A DNA stretch of 64,000 nt from Sphingomonas sp. PAMC 26621 (GCF_000251145.1 NZ_AIDW01000019.1:1-64000); one strand, 5' to 3'; positions 19,382 to 31,282 are shown, numbered from the stretch's first letter. The notes: generated by a model from the letters alone, not told the origin. A program made the numbers and translations.

Positions 19382-20869
19382 TCAGTTCAGCCCGCCGCCG
19401 AGCACGCGGTACACCGTCACCAGATTGGTCGCGCGCGCGAGCCGGGTCGTCACCAGGTCCTGCCGTGCACTGTAGGATGTGCGCTGCGCATCGAGCGTCG
19501 TCAGGAACGAATCCACCCCCGCCCGGTACCGCGCATCCGACAGCCGCGCACCGACCTGCGCCGCTTCTGCGCGCCGGGTCCGCGCACCGAGCTGTGCGTC
19601 GATCGTGCCGCGCGTCGCCAGCGCATCCGCGACTTCGCGAAACGCGGTCTGCAGCGTCTTCTCATAGGTCGCGACCGCGCCGAGTTCCTGCGCGCGCGCA
19701 AGCTCGAGGTTGCCCTTGCGCCGTCCGAAATCGAAGATCGGCAGCGTCGCGCCGGGGGCGATCGACCAGCTTTGCGTGTTGTTGCCGAACAGGCCGGTCA
19801 ACGCGCTGCTGACGGTGCCGAAGCTGGTCGTGAGCGAGATCGTCGGGAACATCGCCGCGCGCGCCGCGCCGATGTTGGCGTTCTGCGCGATCAACTGATG
19901 CTCCGCCTGCAACACGTCGGGGCGGCGCAGCAGCACGGTGGACTCCACGTTCCCCGGAATGACGCTCAACGTCCGGTCGACCGTGCCAAGCGTGCCCGGC
20001 AGCAGGCTGGCGGGCGTGGTCGTGCCGACGAGCAGGTCGAGCGCATTGCGATCTTGCGCGATCAACGCGCGGCGCGTGGCGATGTCGTTCGCGGCGGCTT
20101 CGTAATTGGTCTCGGCCTGGCGCACGACCAGTTCGGACTGGGTGCCGATCCGGAACTGCGCGCGGGTGAGCTGGAGCGACTGGTCGAAGCTCTTGAGCGT
20201 CTCCTCCGAGACCGCGAGCAACTCCTGGTCCGACGCCAGCGTCAGATAAGCGGAGGCGATTTCGGAGATCAGGCTGATCCGGGTCGAGCGCTGCGCTTCC
20301 TCGGTCGCGAAATATTGCTGGAGCGCGGCCTGGCTGAGGTTGCGCAACCGCCCCCACAGATCGAGCTCGAACGACGAAATGCCGACGTTCGCGGAATAGA
20401 ATTCCAGGTTCGAACTGCTTGTCGTCGTAGCGCCGGTGCCGGTCCCCGTGCCGGTCCCGGTTCCCGTTCCGACCCCGCCGACCCCGCCGGCACCAGACGT
20501 CGAAGCGCCCAGGGCGTTGGCGTAATAGGCCGAGCCGTTGGCGTTGACCGTCGGCAACTGGTCTGCGCGCTGGACCTTATATTGCGCGCGCGCCTGCAAG
20601 ACGTTCGCCGCCGCCAGCCGCAGATCACGGTTGTTCTCCAGCCCAAGCGCGATCACGTCGCGCAATTTCGGGTCGGTGAAGAACGTCTTCCAGCCGATCT
20701 TGCTGACGTCCGGCGCATCGGTCGGTGCAGCAGGATACGGCCCGCCCTGCGGCAGGGTAGCGGGGATCGCACCGTGCGGCCGGGCATAGTCGGGCGCGAG
20801 GTTGCAGCCTGCCAGCGCGACGCTGGCGAGCAGCGCGGCGGCGGTGCGGATCGTGATCGTCATGCTCAT
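19382..20869 (-). CDS. RND efflux outer-membrane lipoprotein (NodT/OprM family)
   Basis: 495 residues with a lipobox LAGC near residue 22, then two OEP repeats with long coiled segments typical of TolC-like channels. It forms the outer-membrane duct of the tripartite pump with the next two genes. Odd feature: a Gly-Thr run of (GT)n type around residues 132-146, coded at about 20425-20470 by a GGNACN-like microsatellite. The start overlaps the pump stop by 4 bp. Confidence 0.93.
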   Translation of the reverse strand: MSMTITIRTAAALLASVALAGCNLAPDYARPHGAIPATLPQGGPYPAAPTDAPDVSKIGWKTFFTDPKLRDVIALGLENNRDLRLAAANVLQARAQYKVQRADQLPTVNANGSAYYANALGASTSGAGGVGGVGTGTGTGTGTGTGATTTSSSNLEFYSANVGISSFELDLWGRLRNLSQAALQQYFATEEAQRSTRISLISEIASAYLTLASDQELLAVSEETLKSFDQSLQLTRAQFRIGTQSELVVRQAETNYEAAANDIATRRALIAQDRNALDLLVGTTTPASLLPGTLGTVDRTLSVIPGNVESTVLLRRPDVLQAEHQLIAQNANIGAARAAMFPTISLTTSFGTVSSALTGLFGNNTQSWSIAPGATLPIFDFGRRKGNLELARAQELGAVATYEKTLQTAFREVADALATRGTIDAQLGARTRRAEAAQVGARLSDARYRAGVDSFLTTLDAQRTSYSARQDLVTTRLARATNLVTVYRVLGGGLN

Positions 20870-23800
20870 GCTCCCTGCGGCCCAGTGTTAGGGGCAGTGT
20901 TCGGGGCGGTGTTCGGGGCGGGCGGGCCATTGGCCGTGTCCTCGTCCCCGCGCCGCTCCGGGTCGTCCGACGACCTCTTCTTGCGGCCCGCGAACAGCGC
21001 GCGGACCACGACGAAGAACATCGGGATGAAGAAGATCCCGAGCACGGTCGCGCTCAGCATCCCGCCGACGACTGCGCGACCGATCGCATTCTGTCCGCCA
21101 GCGCCCGCGCCGGTCGAGATCGCCAGCGGCATCACGCCGAAGATGAACGCGAGGCTGGTCATCAGGATCGGTCGCAACCGGATTCGTGCCGCGGCGATCG
21201 CGGCGTCGAACGCGTTCATCCCCTCGCGCATCCGTTCCTCGGCGAATTCGACGATCAGGATCGCGTTCTTCGCCGATACGCCGATCGTCGTGATCAGCCC
21301 GACCTGCAGGTAGATGTCGTTGTTGAGTCCCGTCAGCATCGCCGCGAGCAACGCGCCGACCACGCCCAGCGGCACCACCAGCAGCACCGAGATCGGCACC
21401 GACCAGCTTTCGTACAGCGCCGCAAGGCAGAGGAAGACGATCAGCAGCGACAAGCCGTACAGCGCAGGTGCCTGACCGCCCGAAAGCTTCTCTTCATAGG
21501 ACAGTCCGGTCCATTCGAGTGACGTGCCCGGTGGGAGCTTGGCCTGGAGTTCCGCCATCGCGCCGAGCGCGGCGCCGCTGCTGACGCCGGGTGCGGAGCC
21601 GCCCTGCAATTCCATGGCGGGCTGGCCGTTGTAGCGGGTCAGCTGCACCGGCGCCTGCGTCCAGCGCAGCGTCGTGAAGGCACTGTACGGGACCATCGCG
21701 CCGTTCGTCCCCCGGACGTAATATTTGTCGAGGTCCTCGGGCTTGAGGCGGAACGGCGCATCGGCCTGGACGAACACACGCTTGACGCGGCCGCGGTCAA
21801 TGAAATCGTTCACATACTGGCTGCCCCAGGCGGTCGAGATGGTGCTGTTGACCTCGCCCAGATCGAGCCCGAGCGCGCGGGCCTTGTCCTGATCGACGTC
21901 GATCTTGAGCTGTGGCGCATCCTCCAGCGCCATCGGGCGGACCTGCGCGAGCCGCTTGTCCTTCATCGCCATGCCAAGCAGCATGTTGCGCATCTGGACG
22001 AGCTTCTCGTGCCCCATGCCCGATGTGTCGACGAGCTGGAGATCGAAGCCGGTCGCATTGCCGAGTTCCTGCACCGCAGGCGGGACGATCGCGAAGATCA
22101 TCGCGTCGTGGAATTGCGAGAACGTCCCCATCGCACGCCCGGCGATCGCCTGCGCCTTGTTGGCGGCACCCGACCGGTTGTCCCAGCTCTTCAGCGGAAC
22201 GAACGCAAGGCCCGCATTCTGCCCCGCACCCGCGAAGCTGAAGCCGCTGATCGTGAAGACGCCTTCGACGTTCGCCTTCTCGGTGTTCATGAAATAGTCG
22301 CGGACCTGCGCAAGCCCCTCGTCGGTGCGCGCGGTGGTGGCGCCGGACGGACCCTGCACCAGCGCGATCACGGTGCCCTGATCCTCGTCGGGCAGGAAGC
22401 CTGTCGGCAGGCGAACGAACAGCAGTGCCATCACGCCGGCGATCAGCGCAAAGACGATCATCGACCGGCCCCAGCGGTGCGCGGTCGCCTTGACGCCCTT
22501 TTCGTACCGCGCGGTGCCGCGATCGAACGTCTTGTTGAACCAGCGGAAGAAGCGCGCGAGCGGGCCCTTCCCCTCGGCCTTTTCGGGATCGTGCGGCTTG
22601 AGGATCGTTGCGCAGAGCGCCGGTGTCAGGATCAACGCGACCAGCACCGACAGCACCATCGCCGAGACGATCGTGATCGAGAACTGGCGATAGATCACAC
22701 CGGTCGACCCGCCGAAGAACGCCATCGGGAGGAACACCGCCGACAGCACGAGCGCGATGCCGACCAGCGCGCTGCTGATCTCGTCCATCGACTTGCGCGC
22801 GGCTTCCTTGGGCGAAAGATGTTCGGTCGTGATCAGGCGTTCGACGTTCTCGACGACGACGATCGCGTCATCGACGAGCAGACCGATCGCCAGCACCATG
22901 CCGAACAGCGTCAGCGTGTTGATCGAATAGCCCGCCAGCGCCAGGACGCCGAACGTGCCGAGCAGCACGACCGGCACTGCGATCGTCGGGATCAGCGTCG
23001 CGCGCCAGTTCTGCAGGAACAGGTACATGACGAGGAAGACGAGCACGACCGCCTCGATCAGCGTGTGGACGACCTGTTCGATCGACAGCCGCACGAACGG
23101 GGTCGAATCGTACGGGTAGATGACCTTCACGTCGGCCGGAAAGGTCTTCTGCATCTCGGCGATGCGCGCCTTGACCGCATCCACGGTGCCAAGCGCATTC
23201 GCCCCCGGGGCAAGCTTGATCCCGATTCCGGCGGCGGGCTTGCCATTGTAAAGCGTGCTGAAGCCATAGTCGGCGGCCCCAAGCTCGACCCGCGCGACGT
23301 CGCGCAGGCGGACGACCGCGCCGGTTACGTCGGTCTTGAGCCGGATGTTGCCGAACTGCTCGGGCGTGTTGAGGCGGGACTGGATCGAGACGGTCGCATT
23401 GAGCATCTGGCTCGCGGGCGCGGGCTGCGCGCCGAGCTGTCCGGCGGAAACCTGGGCGTTCTGCGACTGGAGCGCGGCGGTGACGTCCGAGATCGTCAGC
23501 TGATAGCCATTGAGCTTGAGCGGATCGATCCACACGCGCATCGCATATTGCGCGCCGAACAACTGGGTATCGCCGACGCCGTTCACCCGGCTGAGCGGGT
23601 CCTGGACCTTGGAGGCGAGCAGATCGGCAAGATCGGACGCGCTATGCTGGCCATTGGCCGAATAGACGCCGAGGATCAGCAGGAAATTGGCGGTCGCCTT
23701 GGCGACCTGAATGCCCTGCTGCTGGACTTCCTGCGGGAGCAGGGGAGTCGCCGCCTGGAGCTTGTTCTGGACCTGGACCTGCGCGATGTCGGGGTCGGTC

Positions 23801-24090
23801 CCCTGCTCGAAGGTCAGCGTGATCGTGACCGTGCCGGCCGAGCTCGACGACGACGAGAAATACCGAAGGTTGTCGATCCCCTTCATCTGCTGCTCGATGA
23901 TCTGGGTCGTGGTGTTTTCGAGCGTCTGCGCGTCGGCCCCCGGATAGGTGGCGGTAATGCTGACCGAGGGCGGCGCGATCGAGGGAAATTGCGCGATCGG
24001 CAGGCTGCGGATCGCGATCAGCCCTGCGACCATCAGGATGATCGCGACGACCCACGCGAAAATGGGTCGATCGATGAAGAAACGTGACAT
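20866..24090 (-). CDS. RND efflux transporter permease (HAE1/AcrB-MexF family)
   Basis: 1074 residues, full HAE1 length. Twelve TM helices are expected; visible motifs include the proton-relay pair in TM4 ([15 protein letters not shown]), [13 protein letters not shown] near the C-terminus, and the N-terminal [11 protein letters not shown]. The C-terminal tail is polar and repetitive ([10 protein letters not shown]). It exports hydrophobic drugs or toxic metabolites using proton motive force. It sits 5 bp downstream of the adaptor gene in a canonical adaptor-pump-channel operon. Confidence 0.95.
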   Translation of the reverse strand: MSRFFIDRPIFAWVVAIILMVAGLIAIRSLPIAQFPSIAPPSVSITATYPGADAQTLENTTTQIIEQQMKGIDNLRYFSSSSSSAGTVTITLTFEQGTDPDIAQVQVQNKLQAATPLLPQEVQQQGIQVAKATANFLLILGVYSANGQHSASDLADLLASKVQDPLSRVNGVGDTQLFGAQYAMRVWIDPLKLNGYQLTISDVTAALQSQNAQVSAGQLGAQPAPASQMLNATVSIQSRLNTPEQFGNIRLKTDVTGAVVRLRDVARVELGAADYGFSTLYNGKPAAGIGIKLAPGANALGTVDAVKARIAEMQKTFPADVKVIYPYDSTPFVRLSIEQVVHTLIEAVVLVFLVMYLFLQNWRATLIPTIAVPVVLLGTFGVLALAGYSINTLTLFGMVLAIGLLVDDAIVVVENVERLITTEHLSPKEAARKSMDEISSALVGIALVLSAVFLPMAFFGGSTGVIYRQFSITIVSAMVLSVLVALILTPALCATILKPHDPEKAEGKGPLARFFRWFNKTFDRGTARYEKGVKATAHRWGRSMIVFALIAGVMALLFVRLPTGFLPDEDQGTVIALVQGPSGATTARTDEGLAQVRDYFMNTEKANVEGVFTISGFSFAGAGQNAGLAFVPLKSWDNRSGAANKAQAIAGRAMGTFSQFHDAMIFAIVPPAVQELGNATGFDLQLVDTSGMGHEKLVQMRNMLLGMAMKDKRLAQVRPMALEDAPQLKIDVDQDKARALGLDLGEVNSTISTAWGSQYVNDFIDRGRVKRVFVQADAPFRLKPEDLDKYYVRGTNGAMVPYSAFTTLRWTQAPVQLTRYNGQPAMELQGGSAPGVSSGAALGAMAELQAKLPPGTSLEWTGLSYEEKLSGGQAPALYGLSLLIVFLCLAALYESWSVPISVLLVVPLGVVGALLAAMLTGLNNDIYLQVGLITTIGVSAKNAILIVEFAEERMREGMNAFDAAIAAARIRLRPILMTSLAFIFGVMPLAISTGAGAGGQNAIGRAVVGGMLSATVLGIFFIPMFFVVVRALFAGRKKRSSDDPERRGDEDTANGPPAPNTAPNTAPNTGPQGA

Positions 24091-24095
24091 GCGCT

Positions 24096-25265
24096 TTACT
24101 GCCCCTTGGCGGCGGCAGCCGCAGCATCGGGTTTCGCGGCCTTGGCCTGCCAGCGGACGGGCTTGACCGGCGTCCCCGGCTGGAGGTTCTGCGCGCCTTC
24201 GACGATGATCCGGTCACCCGCCTTGAGTCCGGCGGTGACGAGCCAATTGTCGCCGATCGTGCGCGGTGCCGTCAGCGTACGCGGCTGGACCTTGTCGCCG
24301 GGGCCGACGATCATCACGACCGGATTGCCCTTTTCGTCGCGGCTCACCGCGCGCTGCGGGACGAGCAGCGCATTGGCCTGCGTGCCCTCGATGAACTGCG
24401 CGGTGACGTACATGCCCGGCAGCAGCAACCGGTTGGGATTGGCGAACTGCGCACGGATCGTCTGGCTGCCCGTCGCGGGATCGACCGTCACGTCGGCGAA
24501 CTTGACGACGCCGTCGATCGGGTAGGTCGTTCCGTCCTCGAGCTTGAGCCGCACCCGCGCCGCGCCAGCGCCGCGCGAGAGCTGACCCGCGAGCAGCTGC
24601 TGGCGCAGCTTGAGCAGCGCCGCGCTCGACTGGGTGATGTCGATATAGATCGGGTCGAGTCGCTGGATCGTGCTCAGCGCAGTCGTCTGCGAAGCCGTCG
24701 CAAGACCGCCGGTCGTCACCGCCGAGCGGCCGATCCGCCCCGAGATCGGCGCGCGCACGGTGGTACGCCCGAGATCGATGGTCGCGGTGCGGAGCGCGGC
24801 TTCCTGTGCCGAGACGTCGGCGCGCGCCTGTTGGGCGGTGGTGATCGCGTTCTCGTAATCCTGCTTGGCGATCGCGTTGATCTTGACGAGCTCGCCATAA
24901 CGCCGCGCGAGCGCGTCGTTCGAGGCGATCGCCGCCTTTGCGCGTGACAGCGCCGCGCGCGCACTGGCGACCTGCGCCTGGTAGGGCTGCGAGTCGATCC
25001 GGTAGAGCGGTTGCCCGGCGCGGACCTCGTCCCCCTCGGTGAACAGCCGCGCAGTGATCAAGCCGTTGACCTGCGGGCGAACCTCGGAGGTTTCAAAGGC
25101 GGCGGTGCGCGCGGCGAGTTCGGTGCTGAGCGTCACCGACTGGGGCGTCAGCGTGACATAGCCGACCTGCGGCGCGGACGGCGCCGGGGGCTGCTGCTGG
25201 GCATTCCCGCCGCAGCCAGCAAGGAGGGTGGCCGTCAGGACCGCGAAGGATGAGGATTTGCGCAC
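24096..25265 (-). CDS. RND efflux periplasmic adaptor (membrane fusion protein)
   Basis: 389 residues, lipoprotein signal with lipobox LLAGC at about residue 18, then barrel-sandwich, alpha-hairpin and beta-barrel domains of the HlyD/AcrA family. It bridges the pump and the outer-membrane channel. Start is GTG 25265 with GGAAG upstream. First gene of the operon; a perfect 20-bp palindrome lies 21 bp before its start, pointing to control by the divergent TetR protein. Confidence 0.93.
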   Translation of the reverse strand: MRKSSSFAVLTATLLAGCGGNAQQQPPAPSAPQVGYVTLTPQSVTLSTELAARTAAFETSEVRPQVNGLITARLFTEGDEVRAGQPLYRIDSQPYQAQVASARAALSRAKAAIASNDALARRYGELVKINAIAKQDYENAITTAQQARADVSAQEAALRTATIDLGRTTVRAPISGRIGRSAVTTGGLATASQTTALSTIQRLDPIYIDITQSSAALLKLRQQLLAGQLSRGAGAARVRLKLEDGTTYPIDGVVKFADVTVDPATGSQTIRAQFANPNRLLLPGMYVTAQFIEGTQANALLVPQRAVSRDEKGNPVVMIVGPGDKVQPRTLTAPRTIGDNWLVTAGLKAGDRIIVEGAQNLQPGTPVKPVRWQAKAAKPDAAAAAAKGQ

Positions 25266-25286
25266 GCTGCTTCCAATGCCTAGAAT

Positions 25287-25306
25287 GTGAGTGATCGATC
25301 ACTCAC
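25287..25306. promoter_or_regulatory. 20-bp perfect palindromic operator between efflux operon and tetR
   Basis: GTGAGTGATCGATCACTCAC is a perfect 20-bp palindrome, with further pairing AA/TT one base outside each end. It lies 21 bp upstream of the adaptor start and 96 bp upstream of the tetR start. Size, symmetry and position match operators bound by AcrR/TetR-type repressors that control a divergent pump. The regulator is inferred to be the product of 25403-26011. Confidence 0.7.
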
Positions 25307-25402
25307 GTTTGCCGCGCCGCGCTTACCTCTGCTGTTGATCGAGAGCAAGTGCTATAAGGGACCCGGACCATTCAGCCGCTTCGAAAAGACGGACGTAAGC
25401 CA

Positions 25403-26011
25403 TTGAAATCAAGATTGGAAAAAGCCGAGGAGCGGCGCGGGAAAATTCTTGCTGCAGCGCGGCAATTGTTCACGCGGCATGGCTTCCACGGCACCGGAGT
25501 CGCGCAGATCGCAAGCGAGTCGGGCGTCAAGGTCGGCCAGTTGTATCGCGATTTCGCTTGCAAGGAGGACATCATCGCCGCGCTGGTCGAACCCGACGTC
25601 GGGGTGTTTTTGGACGAGCAGGCGCTTGCCCTGGCGGTCGAGGCGCAGGATTTTCACCTTGTTCGGACATGGATAAGGCGCTTCATCGAGGACGATTCGA
25701 CACTCGACGATGATTTCGCGCTGATGGCGGAGACCATCGCCGAAGCCACCCGCAACTTGCGCGTGACAGCGATCGTTCACCGGGTCGACGCCCGCGTGCG
25801 CGGCAGTATCCTGACCGCGCTGGCGGTCCTGGCGCCGGGCGAGACCAAGGACCCGCAACGGCTCCACCTCGCCGATTTCATCATGGCGATCGGGCATGGG
25901 GTGTGGTTCCGGCGGATCTCGGATCCCAATGTCGATCATGTCGGCCTGTCGGGATATGTCGGGGGCCTGATCGATTCCGAACTGCAGCGGATCATCGTCT
26001 CGCCGATCTAA
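25403..26011 (+). CDS. TetR/AcrR-family transcriptional regulator
   Basis: 202 residues. N-terminal HTH (about residues 10-55: RRGKILAAARQLF, GTGVAQIASESGVKVGQLYRDF) typical of TetR. The C-terminal ligand domain is not assignable. The start is probably TTG 25403 (or TTG 25415); no ATG lies near the HTH start and no strong ribosome site is seen. Divergent from the RND operon, which it most likely represses. Confidence 0.88.
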   Translation: MKSRLEKAEERRGKILAAARQLFTRHGFHGTGVAQIASESGVKVGQLYRDFACKEDIIAALVEPDVGVFLDEQALALAVEAQDFHLVRTWIRRFIEDDSTLDDDFALMAETIAEATRNLRVTAIVHRVDARVRGSILTALAVLAPGETKDPQRLHLADFIMAIGHGVWFRRISDPNVDHVGLSGYVGGLIDSELQRIIVSPI

Positions 26012-26177
26012 TTGCCTTCGTATAATCCCGTATCGACAATTGCTTCGGGCAGCCGGGAACGCGCGTGCGGTTCAGGGCGTTATGCGGCATGAGGCCCGAA
26101 GGGGCTCAGGACCGGGAGTCCTTCCAGAATTTCAGCGGTCGCCACGCTTTCTCGAGGCGATCCTCTACCATCAGCAG

Positions 26178-26196
26178 CCGGGACCAGCGGTCCCGG
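26178..26196 (+). promoter_or_regulatory. Hairpin in the leader of the aldehyde oxidoreductase operon
   Basis: Stem CCGGGACC / GGTCCCGG with a 3-nt loop, ending 20 bp before the ATG at 26216 and just before the GGAG ribosome site (ACGGAGCG). It could be the tetR terminator or a leader structure affecting translation of the iron-sulfur subunit. The rest of the 26012-26215 gap shows a TATAAT at 26021-26026 without a convincing -35. Confidence 0.35.
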
Positions 26197-26215
26197 GCAC
26201 ATACGGAGCGTAGCA

Positions 26216-26851
26216 ATGACAGACGGCGGATCCCCAGCGATTTCCCGGCGCGGTATTCTGGCGGGCGGTGCCGCCGCAGTCGCGGTGACTCAGGTTCCCG
26301 CGGTCGAGGCGCAGACCCCGGCGCGGCAGGCGATGCCGGCCAAGGCGAAGATCGCGATGACGGTCAACGGCAAGCGTCGCGAGCTCGAGGTCGACACGCG
26401 CACGACCCTGCTCGACGCGTTGCGCGAGCACATGCACTTGATCGGCACCAAGAAGGGCTGCGACCACGGCCAGTGCGGCGCGTGCACGGTGATCGTCGAC
26501 GGCAAGCGGATCAACTCGTGCCTCAGCCTCGCGGTGATGCATTCGGGCGACAAGATCACGACAATTGAGGGCCTTGGCACGCCGGACAAGCTCCACCCGA
26601 TGCAGGCCGCATTCATCAAGCATGACGGCTATCAGTGCGGTTACTGCACGCCCGGCCAGATCTGCTCGGCGGTGGCGGTAATCGAGGAAATCCGTGCAGG
26701 CGTGCCCAGCCACGTGACCGGCGACCTCAACGCCAAGTTCCCCATTTCCAACGCCGAGATGCGCGAGCGGATGAGCGGCAACATCTGCCGTTGCGGTGCC
26801 TATTCGAACATCCTCGAAGCCATGACCGAAGTTGCGGAGACGCGCGCATGA
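26216..26851 (+). CDS. paoA: Aldehyde oxidoreductase 2Fe-2S subunit, TAT-exported (PaoA/YagT-like)
   Basis: 211 residues. Twin-arginine signal [15 protein letters not shown], then a plant-type 2Fe-2S domain ([11 protein letters not shown] plus C at NSC) and the second 2Fe-2S domain ([12 protein letters not shown]). In the xanthine oxidase family this subunit passes electrons from the molybdenum centre. TAT export of the folded complex to the periplasm is as in E. coli PaoABC. ATGA overlap with the FAD subunit. Confidence 0.9.
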   Translation: MTDGGSPAISRRGILAGGAAAVAVTQVPAVEAQTPARQAMPAKAKIAMTVNGKRRELEVDTRTTLLDALREHMHLIGTKKGCDHGQCGACTVIVDGKRINSCLSLAVMHSGDKITTIEGLGTPDKLHPMQAAFIKHDGYQCGYCTPGQICSAVAVIEEIRAGVPSHVTGDLNAKFPISNAEMRERMSGNICRCGAYSNILEAMTEVAETRA

Positions 26852-27798
26852 AGCCCTTCACTTACGAACGCGCCACCTCCCCCGCCGCTGCCGCCGCAGC
26901 GGTTGCGCGGACGCCCGGCGCCAAGTTCATCGCGGGCGGGACCAACCTGCTCGACCTGATGAAGCTCGAGATCGAAGTTCCGACGCATCTGATCGACATC
27001 CAGGAGCTCAAGCTCGACAAGATCGAGCAGACGCAGGACGGTGGTCTTCGGGTCGGCGCGTTCGTGTCGAACACCGCGCTTGCCTCCGACGCGCGGGTTC
27101 GCCGCGATTACGGCGTGCTCAGCCGCGCGATCGTCGCGGGGGCCTCGGGCCAGTTGCGCAACAAGGCGACCACTGCGGGCAATCTGCTCCAGCGGACGCG
27201 CTGCCCGTATTTCTACGACACCAACCAGGCGTGCAACAAGCGCAAGCCCGGCTCGGGCTGTGCGGCGCTCGGTGGCTACAGCCGCCAGCTCGGCATCATC
27301 GGGACGAGCGATGCGTGCATCGCGACCTATCCCGGCGACATGGCGGTCGCGATGCGGCTGCTCGACGCGAAGATCGAGACGATCAACGCGACCGGCCAAG
27401 CACGGACCATTCCGATCGCGGACTTCCATCAGTTGCCCGGCACCACCCCGCATATCGAGAACGCCTTGCAGCGTGGCGAGCTGATCACCGCGGTAACGTT
27501 GCCCAAGCCGCTCGGCGGGACGCACACCTATCGCAAAGTGCGCGACCGCGCGTCCTATGCCTATGCGCTCGTCTCGGTCGCGGCGATCATTCAGAAGGAC
27601 GGCAGCGGTCGCGTCGCGATCGGCGGGATCGCGCCGCGCCCGTGGCGGGTGGATGCCGCCGATGCGCAGTTGCGTAATGGCTCCAAGGCAGTGGTCGCCC
27701 CGCTGCTGGCGGGCGCACGGCCGACCGAAGACAATGCATTCAAGGTTCCGCTGGTCGAGCGTACGCTCGCCGCGGTGCTGGCGGAGACACGCGCATGA
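26848..27798 (+). CDS. paoB: Aldehyde oxidoreductase FAD subunit (PaoB/YagS-like)
   Basis: 316 residues. FAD-binding domain of the CO dehydrogenase/xanthine dehydrogenase type with [13 protein letters not shown] (~30) and [14 protein letters not shown] (~110). The extra cysteines in RTRCPYF, QACNK, GSGCAAL and DACIA (about 115-160) match the additional 4Fe-4S cluster known in PaoB. Start ATG 26848 overlaps the previous stop; its own stop overlaps the next start (ATGA at 27795). Confidence 0.9.
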   Translation: MKPFTYERATSPAAAAAAVARTPGAKFIAGGTNLLDLMKLEIEVPTHLIDIQELKLDKIEQTQDGGLRVGAFVSNTALASDARVRRDYGVLSRAIVAGASGQLRNKATTAGNLLQRTRCPYFYDTNQACNKRKPGSGCAALGGYSRQLGIIGTSDACIATYPGDMAVAMRLLDAKIETINATGQARTIPIADFHQLPGTTPHIENALQRGELITAVTLPKPLGGTHTYRKVRDRASYAYALVSVAAIIQKDGSGRVAIGGIAPRPWRVDAADAQLRNGSKAVVAPLLAGARPTEDNAFKVPLVERTLAAVLAETRA

Positions 27799-30014
27799 AG
27801 TTCACGACCCCCGCAGGCCAGAATCCGATCGACCAAGGCAAGGTCGTCGGCAAGCCGCACGACCGGATCGACGGCAAGTTCAAGACCACCGGCACCGCGC
27901 CTTATGCCTATGAACGGCATGACGTCGTCGCCAACCCGGCCTATGGCTACATCGTCCACGCGGCGATCGCCAAGGGGCGGATCAGCGGGATGCATCTGGC
28001 GGAGGCGAAGGCCGCCCCCGGTGTCATCACCATCGTTACCGCCGCCGAGGCGGGCAAGCTGACCAAGGGCGATTTCAACACCGCGATGCTGCTCGGCGGT
28101 CCCGAAATCCAGCATTACCACCAGGCGATCGCGATCGTCGTCGCCGAGACGTTCGAGCAGGCACGCGCTGCCGCAAACCTCGTCCGCGTAGACTACGAGC
28201 GCGGCAAGGGCCGGTTCGATCTCGACGAGGCTCTCAAGATCGCCCCGCTCAAGGGCAATGACAGCGGCGAAGGCAGCAAGGCGCCGCCGGTCGACCGGGT
28301 CGGCGATTTCGAAGGCGCGTTCGCCAAGGCGGCGGTCAAACTCGACGCGCGCTACACCACGCCGGACCATAGCCATGCGATGATGGAGCCGCATGCTTCG
28401 CTTGCCCGCTGGGACGGCGACAAGCTGACGGTGTGGACGTCGAACCAGATGATCGCCTGGGGCAAGGGCGATGTCGCCAAGACGCTCGGCATCCCCAAGG
28501 AGAATGTCCGTCTGATCTCGCCCTATGTCGGCGGTGGTTTCGGCGGGAAGCTGTTCGTGCGGACCGATGCGATCATGGCGGCACTCGGCGCACGCGCGGC
28601 TGGGCGTCCGGTCAAGGTCGCGCTCGCGCGGCCGATGATGTTCAACAACACCACGCACCGTCCGGCGACGACGCAGCGGATCCGCATCGGCACCGATCGC
28701 AGCGGCAAGATCACCGCGATCGCGCATGAGAGCGGTTCGGGCGATCTGCCCGGTGGCGGCCCCGAGACCGCGGTTTCGCAGACCAAGCTGCTCTATGCAG
28801 GCGCAAACCGGATGACGTCGATGCGGCTTGCCGTGCTCGACCTGCCCGAGGGCAATGCGATGCGCGCACCGGGCGAGGCTCCGGGGCTGATGGCGCTCGA
28901 GATCGCGATGGACGAAATGGCCGAGAAGCTCGGCATGGACCCGATCGCGTTCCGCATCGCCAACGATACGCAGGTCGACCCCGAGAAGCCCGAGCGGCGT
29001 TTTTCGCAGCGGCAGCTGATCAAGGCGTTGCAGGTCGGCGCGGAATCGTTCGGCTGGAACAAGCGCAACGCCAAGCCCGCGCAGGTCCGCGACGGGAAAT
29101 GGCTAGTCGGGATGGGCGTGGCTGCGGGCTTCCGCAACAACATGAACATGAAGTCGGGCGCTAAGGTCTCGCTCGACCGCAAGGGTGTCGTCACCGTCTA
29201 TACCGACATGACCGACATCGGCACGGGATCCTACACGATCATCGCGCAGACCGCGGCGGAGATGATGGGGGTCGACATGGACCGCGTCGTGGTGCGGCTC
29301 GGCGATTCGGATTCGCCGGTGTCTTCGGGTTCGGGCGGCCAGTGGGGCGCGAACAGCTCGACTGCGGGCGTCTATGCCGCCTGCGTCAAGCTGCGCGAGG
29401 CGGTTGCGCAGAAGCTCGGGTTCAACTCGGGTGACGTCGAATTCGCCGACGGCAAGGTGCGCTCGGGAAACCGCAGCGTTTCGCTCGCTGAGGCGGCGGG
29501 TGACGCCGGGCTGACCGCCGAGGACACGATCGACTATGGCGATCTGGCCAAGCAGTATCAGCAGTCGACCTTCGCCGGGCATTTCGTCGAAGTGGGCGTC
29601 GACATGTATACGGGCGAAGTCCGCATCCGGCGGATGCTCGCGGTCTGTGCGGCGGGTCGCATCCTCAACCCCAAGTCGGCGCGCAGCCAGGTGATCGGCG
29701 CGATGACGATGGGCGTCGGCTCGGCGCTGATGGAGGAACTCGCGGTCGACAAGCGGTTCGGCTTCTTCGTCAACCACGACCTCGCGCAATATGAAGTGCC
29801 GGTCCATGCCGACATTCCGCATCAGGACGTGATCTTCCTCGACGAGACCGACCCGACCACCTCGCCGATGAAGGCAAAGGGCGTGGGCGAGCTCGGGCTG
29901 TGCGGGGTCGGCGCTGCGATTGCGAATGCGGCGTATAATGCGACCGGTATTCGTGTTCGCGACTATCCGGTGACGCTCGACAAGATGCTCGACAAGATGC
30001 CGCCGGTGGCCTGA
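27795..30014 (+). CDS. paoC: Aldehyde oxidoreductase molybdopterin subunit (PaoC/YagR-like)
   Basis: 739 residues with the two molybdopterin-binding domains of the xanthine oxidase family. GGGFGGKLF (~250) is the conserved Gly loop and the catalytic glutamate lies in [12 protein letters not shown] (~700). No signal peptide, as expected for a partner carried on the TAT signal of the small subunit. The enzyme should oxidise (aromatic) aldehydes to acids in the periplasm. Maturation needs a cofactor-sulfuration chaperone, which is not adjacent. Confidence 0.9.
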   Translation: MKFTTPAGQNPIDQGKVVGKPHDRIDGKFKTTGTAPYAYERHDVVANPAYGYIVHAAIAKGRISGMHLAEAKAAPGVITIVTAAEAGKLTKGDFNTAMLLGGPEIQHYHQAIAIVVAETFEQARAAANLVRVDYERGKGRFDLDEALKIAPLKGNDSGEGSKAPPVDRVGDFEGAFAKAAVKLDARYTTPDHSHAMMEPHASLARWDGDKLTVWTSNQMIAWGKGDVAKTLGIPKENVRLISPYVGGGFGGKLFVRTDAIMAALGARAAGRPVKVALARPMMFNNTTHRPATTQRIRIGTDRSGKITAIAHESGSGDLPGGGPETAVSQTKLLYAGANRMTSMRLAVLDLPEGNAMRAPGEAPGLMALEIAMDEMAEKLGMDPIAFRIANDTQVDPEKPERRFSQRQLIKALQVGAESFGWNKRNAKPAQVRDGKWLVGMGVAAGFRNNMNMKSGAKVSLDRKGVVTVYTDMTDIGTGSYTIIAQTAAEMMGVDMDRVVVRLGDSDSPVSSGSGGQWGANSSTAGVYAACVKLREAVAQKLGFNSGDVEFADGKVRSGNRSVSLAEAAGDAGLTAEDTIDYGDLAKQYQQSTFAGHFVEVGVDMYTGEVRIRRMLAVCAAGRILNPKSARSQVIGAMTMGVGSALMEELAVDKRFGFFVNHDLAQYEVPVHADIPHQDVIFLDETDPTTSPMKAKGVGELGLCGVGAAIANAAYNATGIRVRDYPVTLDKMLDKMPPVA

Positions 30015-30022
30015 AACCATCG

Positions 30023-31282
30023 ATGGACAGTCGATATGATGTCGTGATCGTCGGCGGCGGTGCCTCGGGCATCGCCGCCGCGCGCACGTTGGCGGGGTCG
30101 GGATTGCGGACGATCCTGCTCGAGGCGGGATCGCGACTTGGCGGGCGTGCGCATACTGAAGTCCGGGACGACCTTGCGCTAGACCTCGGATGCGGCTGGC
30201 TGCATTCGGGCGACCGCAATGCCTGGACCGGGATCGCCGAAGCCGCGGGCGTCGAGATCGACCGGCGCACCCCGGCGTGGGGGCAGCAATATCGCAATCT
30301 CGGCTTTTCGCCGCAGGACCAGCGGGCGGCGCGGGACGCGTTCGACCACTGGCTGGAGCGGATGGAGCAAGCCCCGCCGTCGAGCGACCGGGCGTCCGAT
30401 GCCCTGCTCCCGGAGTGCGAATGGAACGGCCATATCGCGGCGATGACCGGCTTCATCAGTGGCGTGACACCGGAGCGGATCTCAGTCGCGGACTATCTGG
30501 CGTATGAGGATGCCGCCACCGACTGCAACTGGCGGCTTCCTCGTGGCTACGGCACGCTGGTCACGGCGAACATGCCGCAAGACGTCGCCCACCGCCTTGC
30601 GACTCCCGTCGATCGGATCGCACTCGCCGCGGACGGGGTGCGGCTGACGACGCCTGCGGGGGATATCGACGCGCGCACGGTGATCCTGACCGTATCGACC
30701 ACCGTGCTGTCCGGGGACACGATCGCCCTGCCAGACGCGCTCGATCCGTGGCGCGCGGCGGCGGCGCAATTGCCGCTCGGGCGCAACGAGAAGCTGTTCC
30801 TCGCGGTCGACGGCCCCTCGCCGTTCGAACCCGAGACGCAGGTGCTCGGCAAGCCGGGCGATCCGGCGAGCGCGTCCTGCTATCTGCTGCCATTCGGGTG
30901 GCCGGTGGTCGAATGCTTCCTGGGCGGCGACGGCGCGCGGCAGGCGGAGGCCGAGGGGGCCGATGCGGCGTTTGCGCGGGCGATCGACGATCTGGTCGCC
31001 TTGTTCGGGGCGGACGTGCGGCGGTCGCTTCGACCGGTCACCGCCTCGGCGTGGAGCGCTGACCCGCGGATTGGCGGGGCGTATAGTTGCGCGCTTCCGG
31101 GGCGTGCGGATGCGCGGACGACGTTGGCGCAGTCGTTCGATGACCGGATCTTCTTTGCTGGCGAGGCGACCAATCCGGTCGACTTCAGCACCGCGCATGG
31201 GGCGCACGACAGCGGCGTGCGCGCGGCGCGAGAGGTTTTGGGGGTGATGGGGCTTGCGACCGGTACCGGCCCCTACTCCTGA
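30023..31282 (+). CDS. FAD-dependent amine oxidase family protein
   Basis: 419 residues with N-terminal dinucleotide motif VIVGGGASGIAAARTL, the second motif LEAGSRLGGRAHT, and a C-terminal FAD contact FFAGEATN followed by GAHDSGVRAA. This is the flavin monoamine oxidase pattern (amines to aldehydes plus ammonia and peroxide). Its position 8 bp after the aldehyde oxidoreductase suggests a route amine to aldehyde to acid; that coupling is inference. Confidence 0.87.
   Translation: MDSRYDVVIVGGGASGIAAARTLAGSGLRTILLEAGSRLGGRAHTEVRDDLALDLGCGWLHSGDRNAWTGIAEAAGVEIDRRTPAWGQQYRNLGFSPQDQRAARDAFDHWLERMEQAPPSSDRASDALLPECEWNGHIAAMTGFISGVTPERISVADYLAYEDAATDCNWRLPRGYGTLVTANMPQDVAHRLATPVDRIALAADGVRLTTPAGDIDARTVILTVSTTVLSGDTIALPDALDPWRAAAAQLPLGRNEKLFLAVDGPSPFEPETQVLGKPGDPASASCYLLPFGWPVVECFLGGDGARQAEAEGADAAFARAIDDLVALFGADVRRSLRPVTASAWSADPRIGGAYSCALPGRADARTTLAQSFDDRIFFAGEATNPVDFSTAHGAHDSGVRAAREVLGVMGLATGTGPYS

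Noticed and set aside
22009..24087. 692-codon open frame antisense to the RND pump
   Set aside because: Arg/Asp-rich antisense translation without domain motifs; the pump on the other strand is complete.
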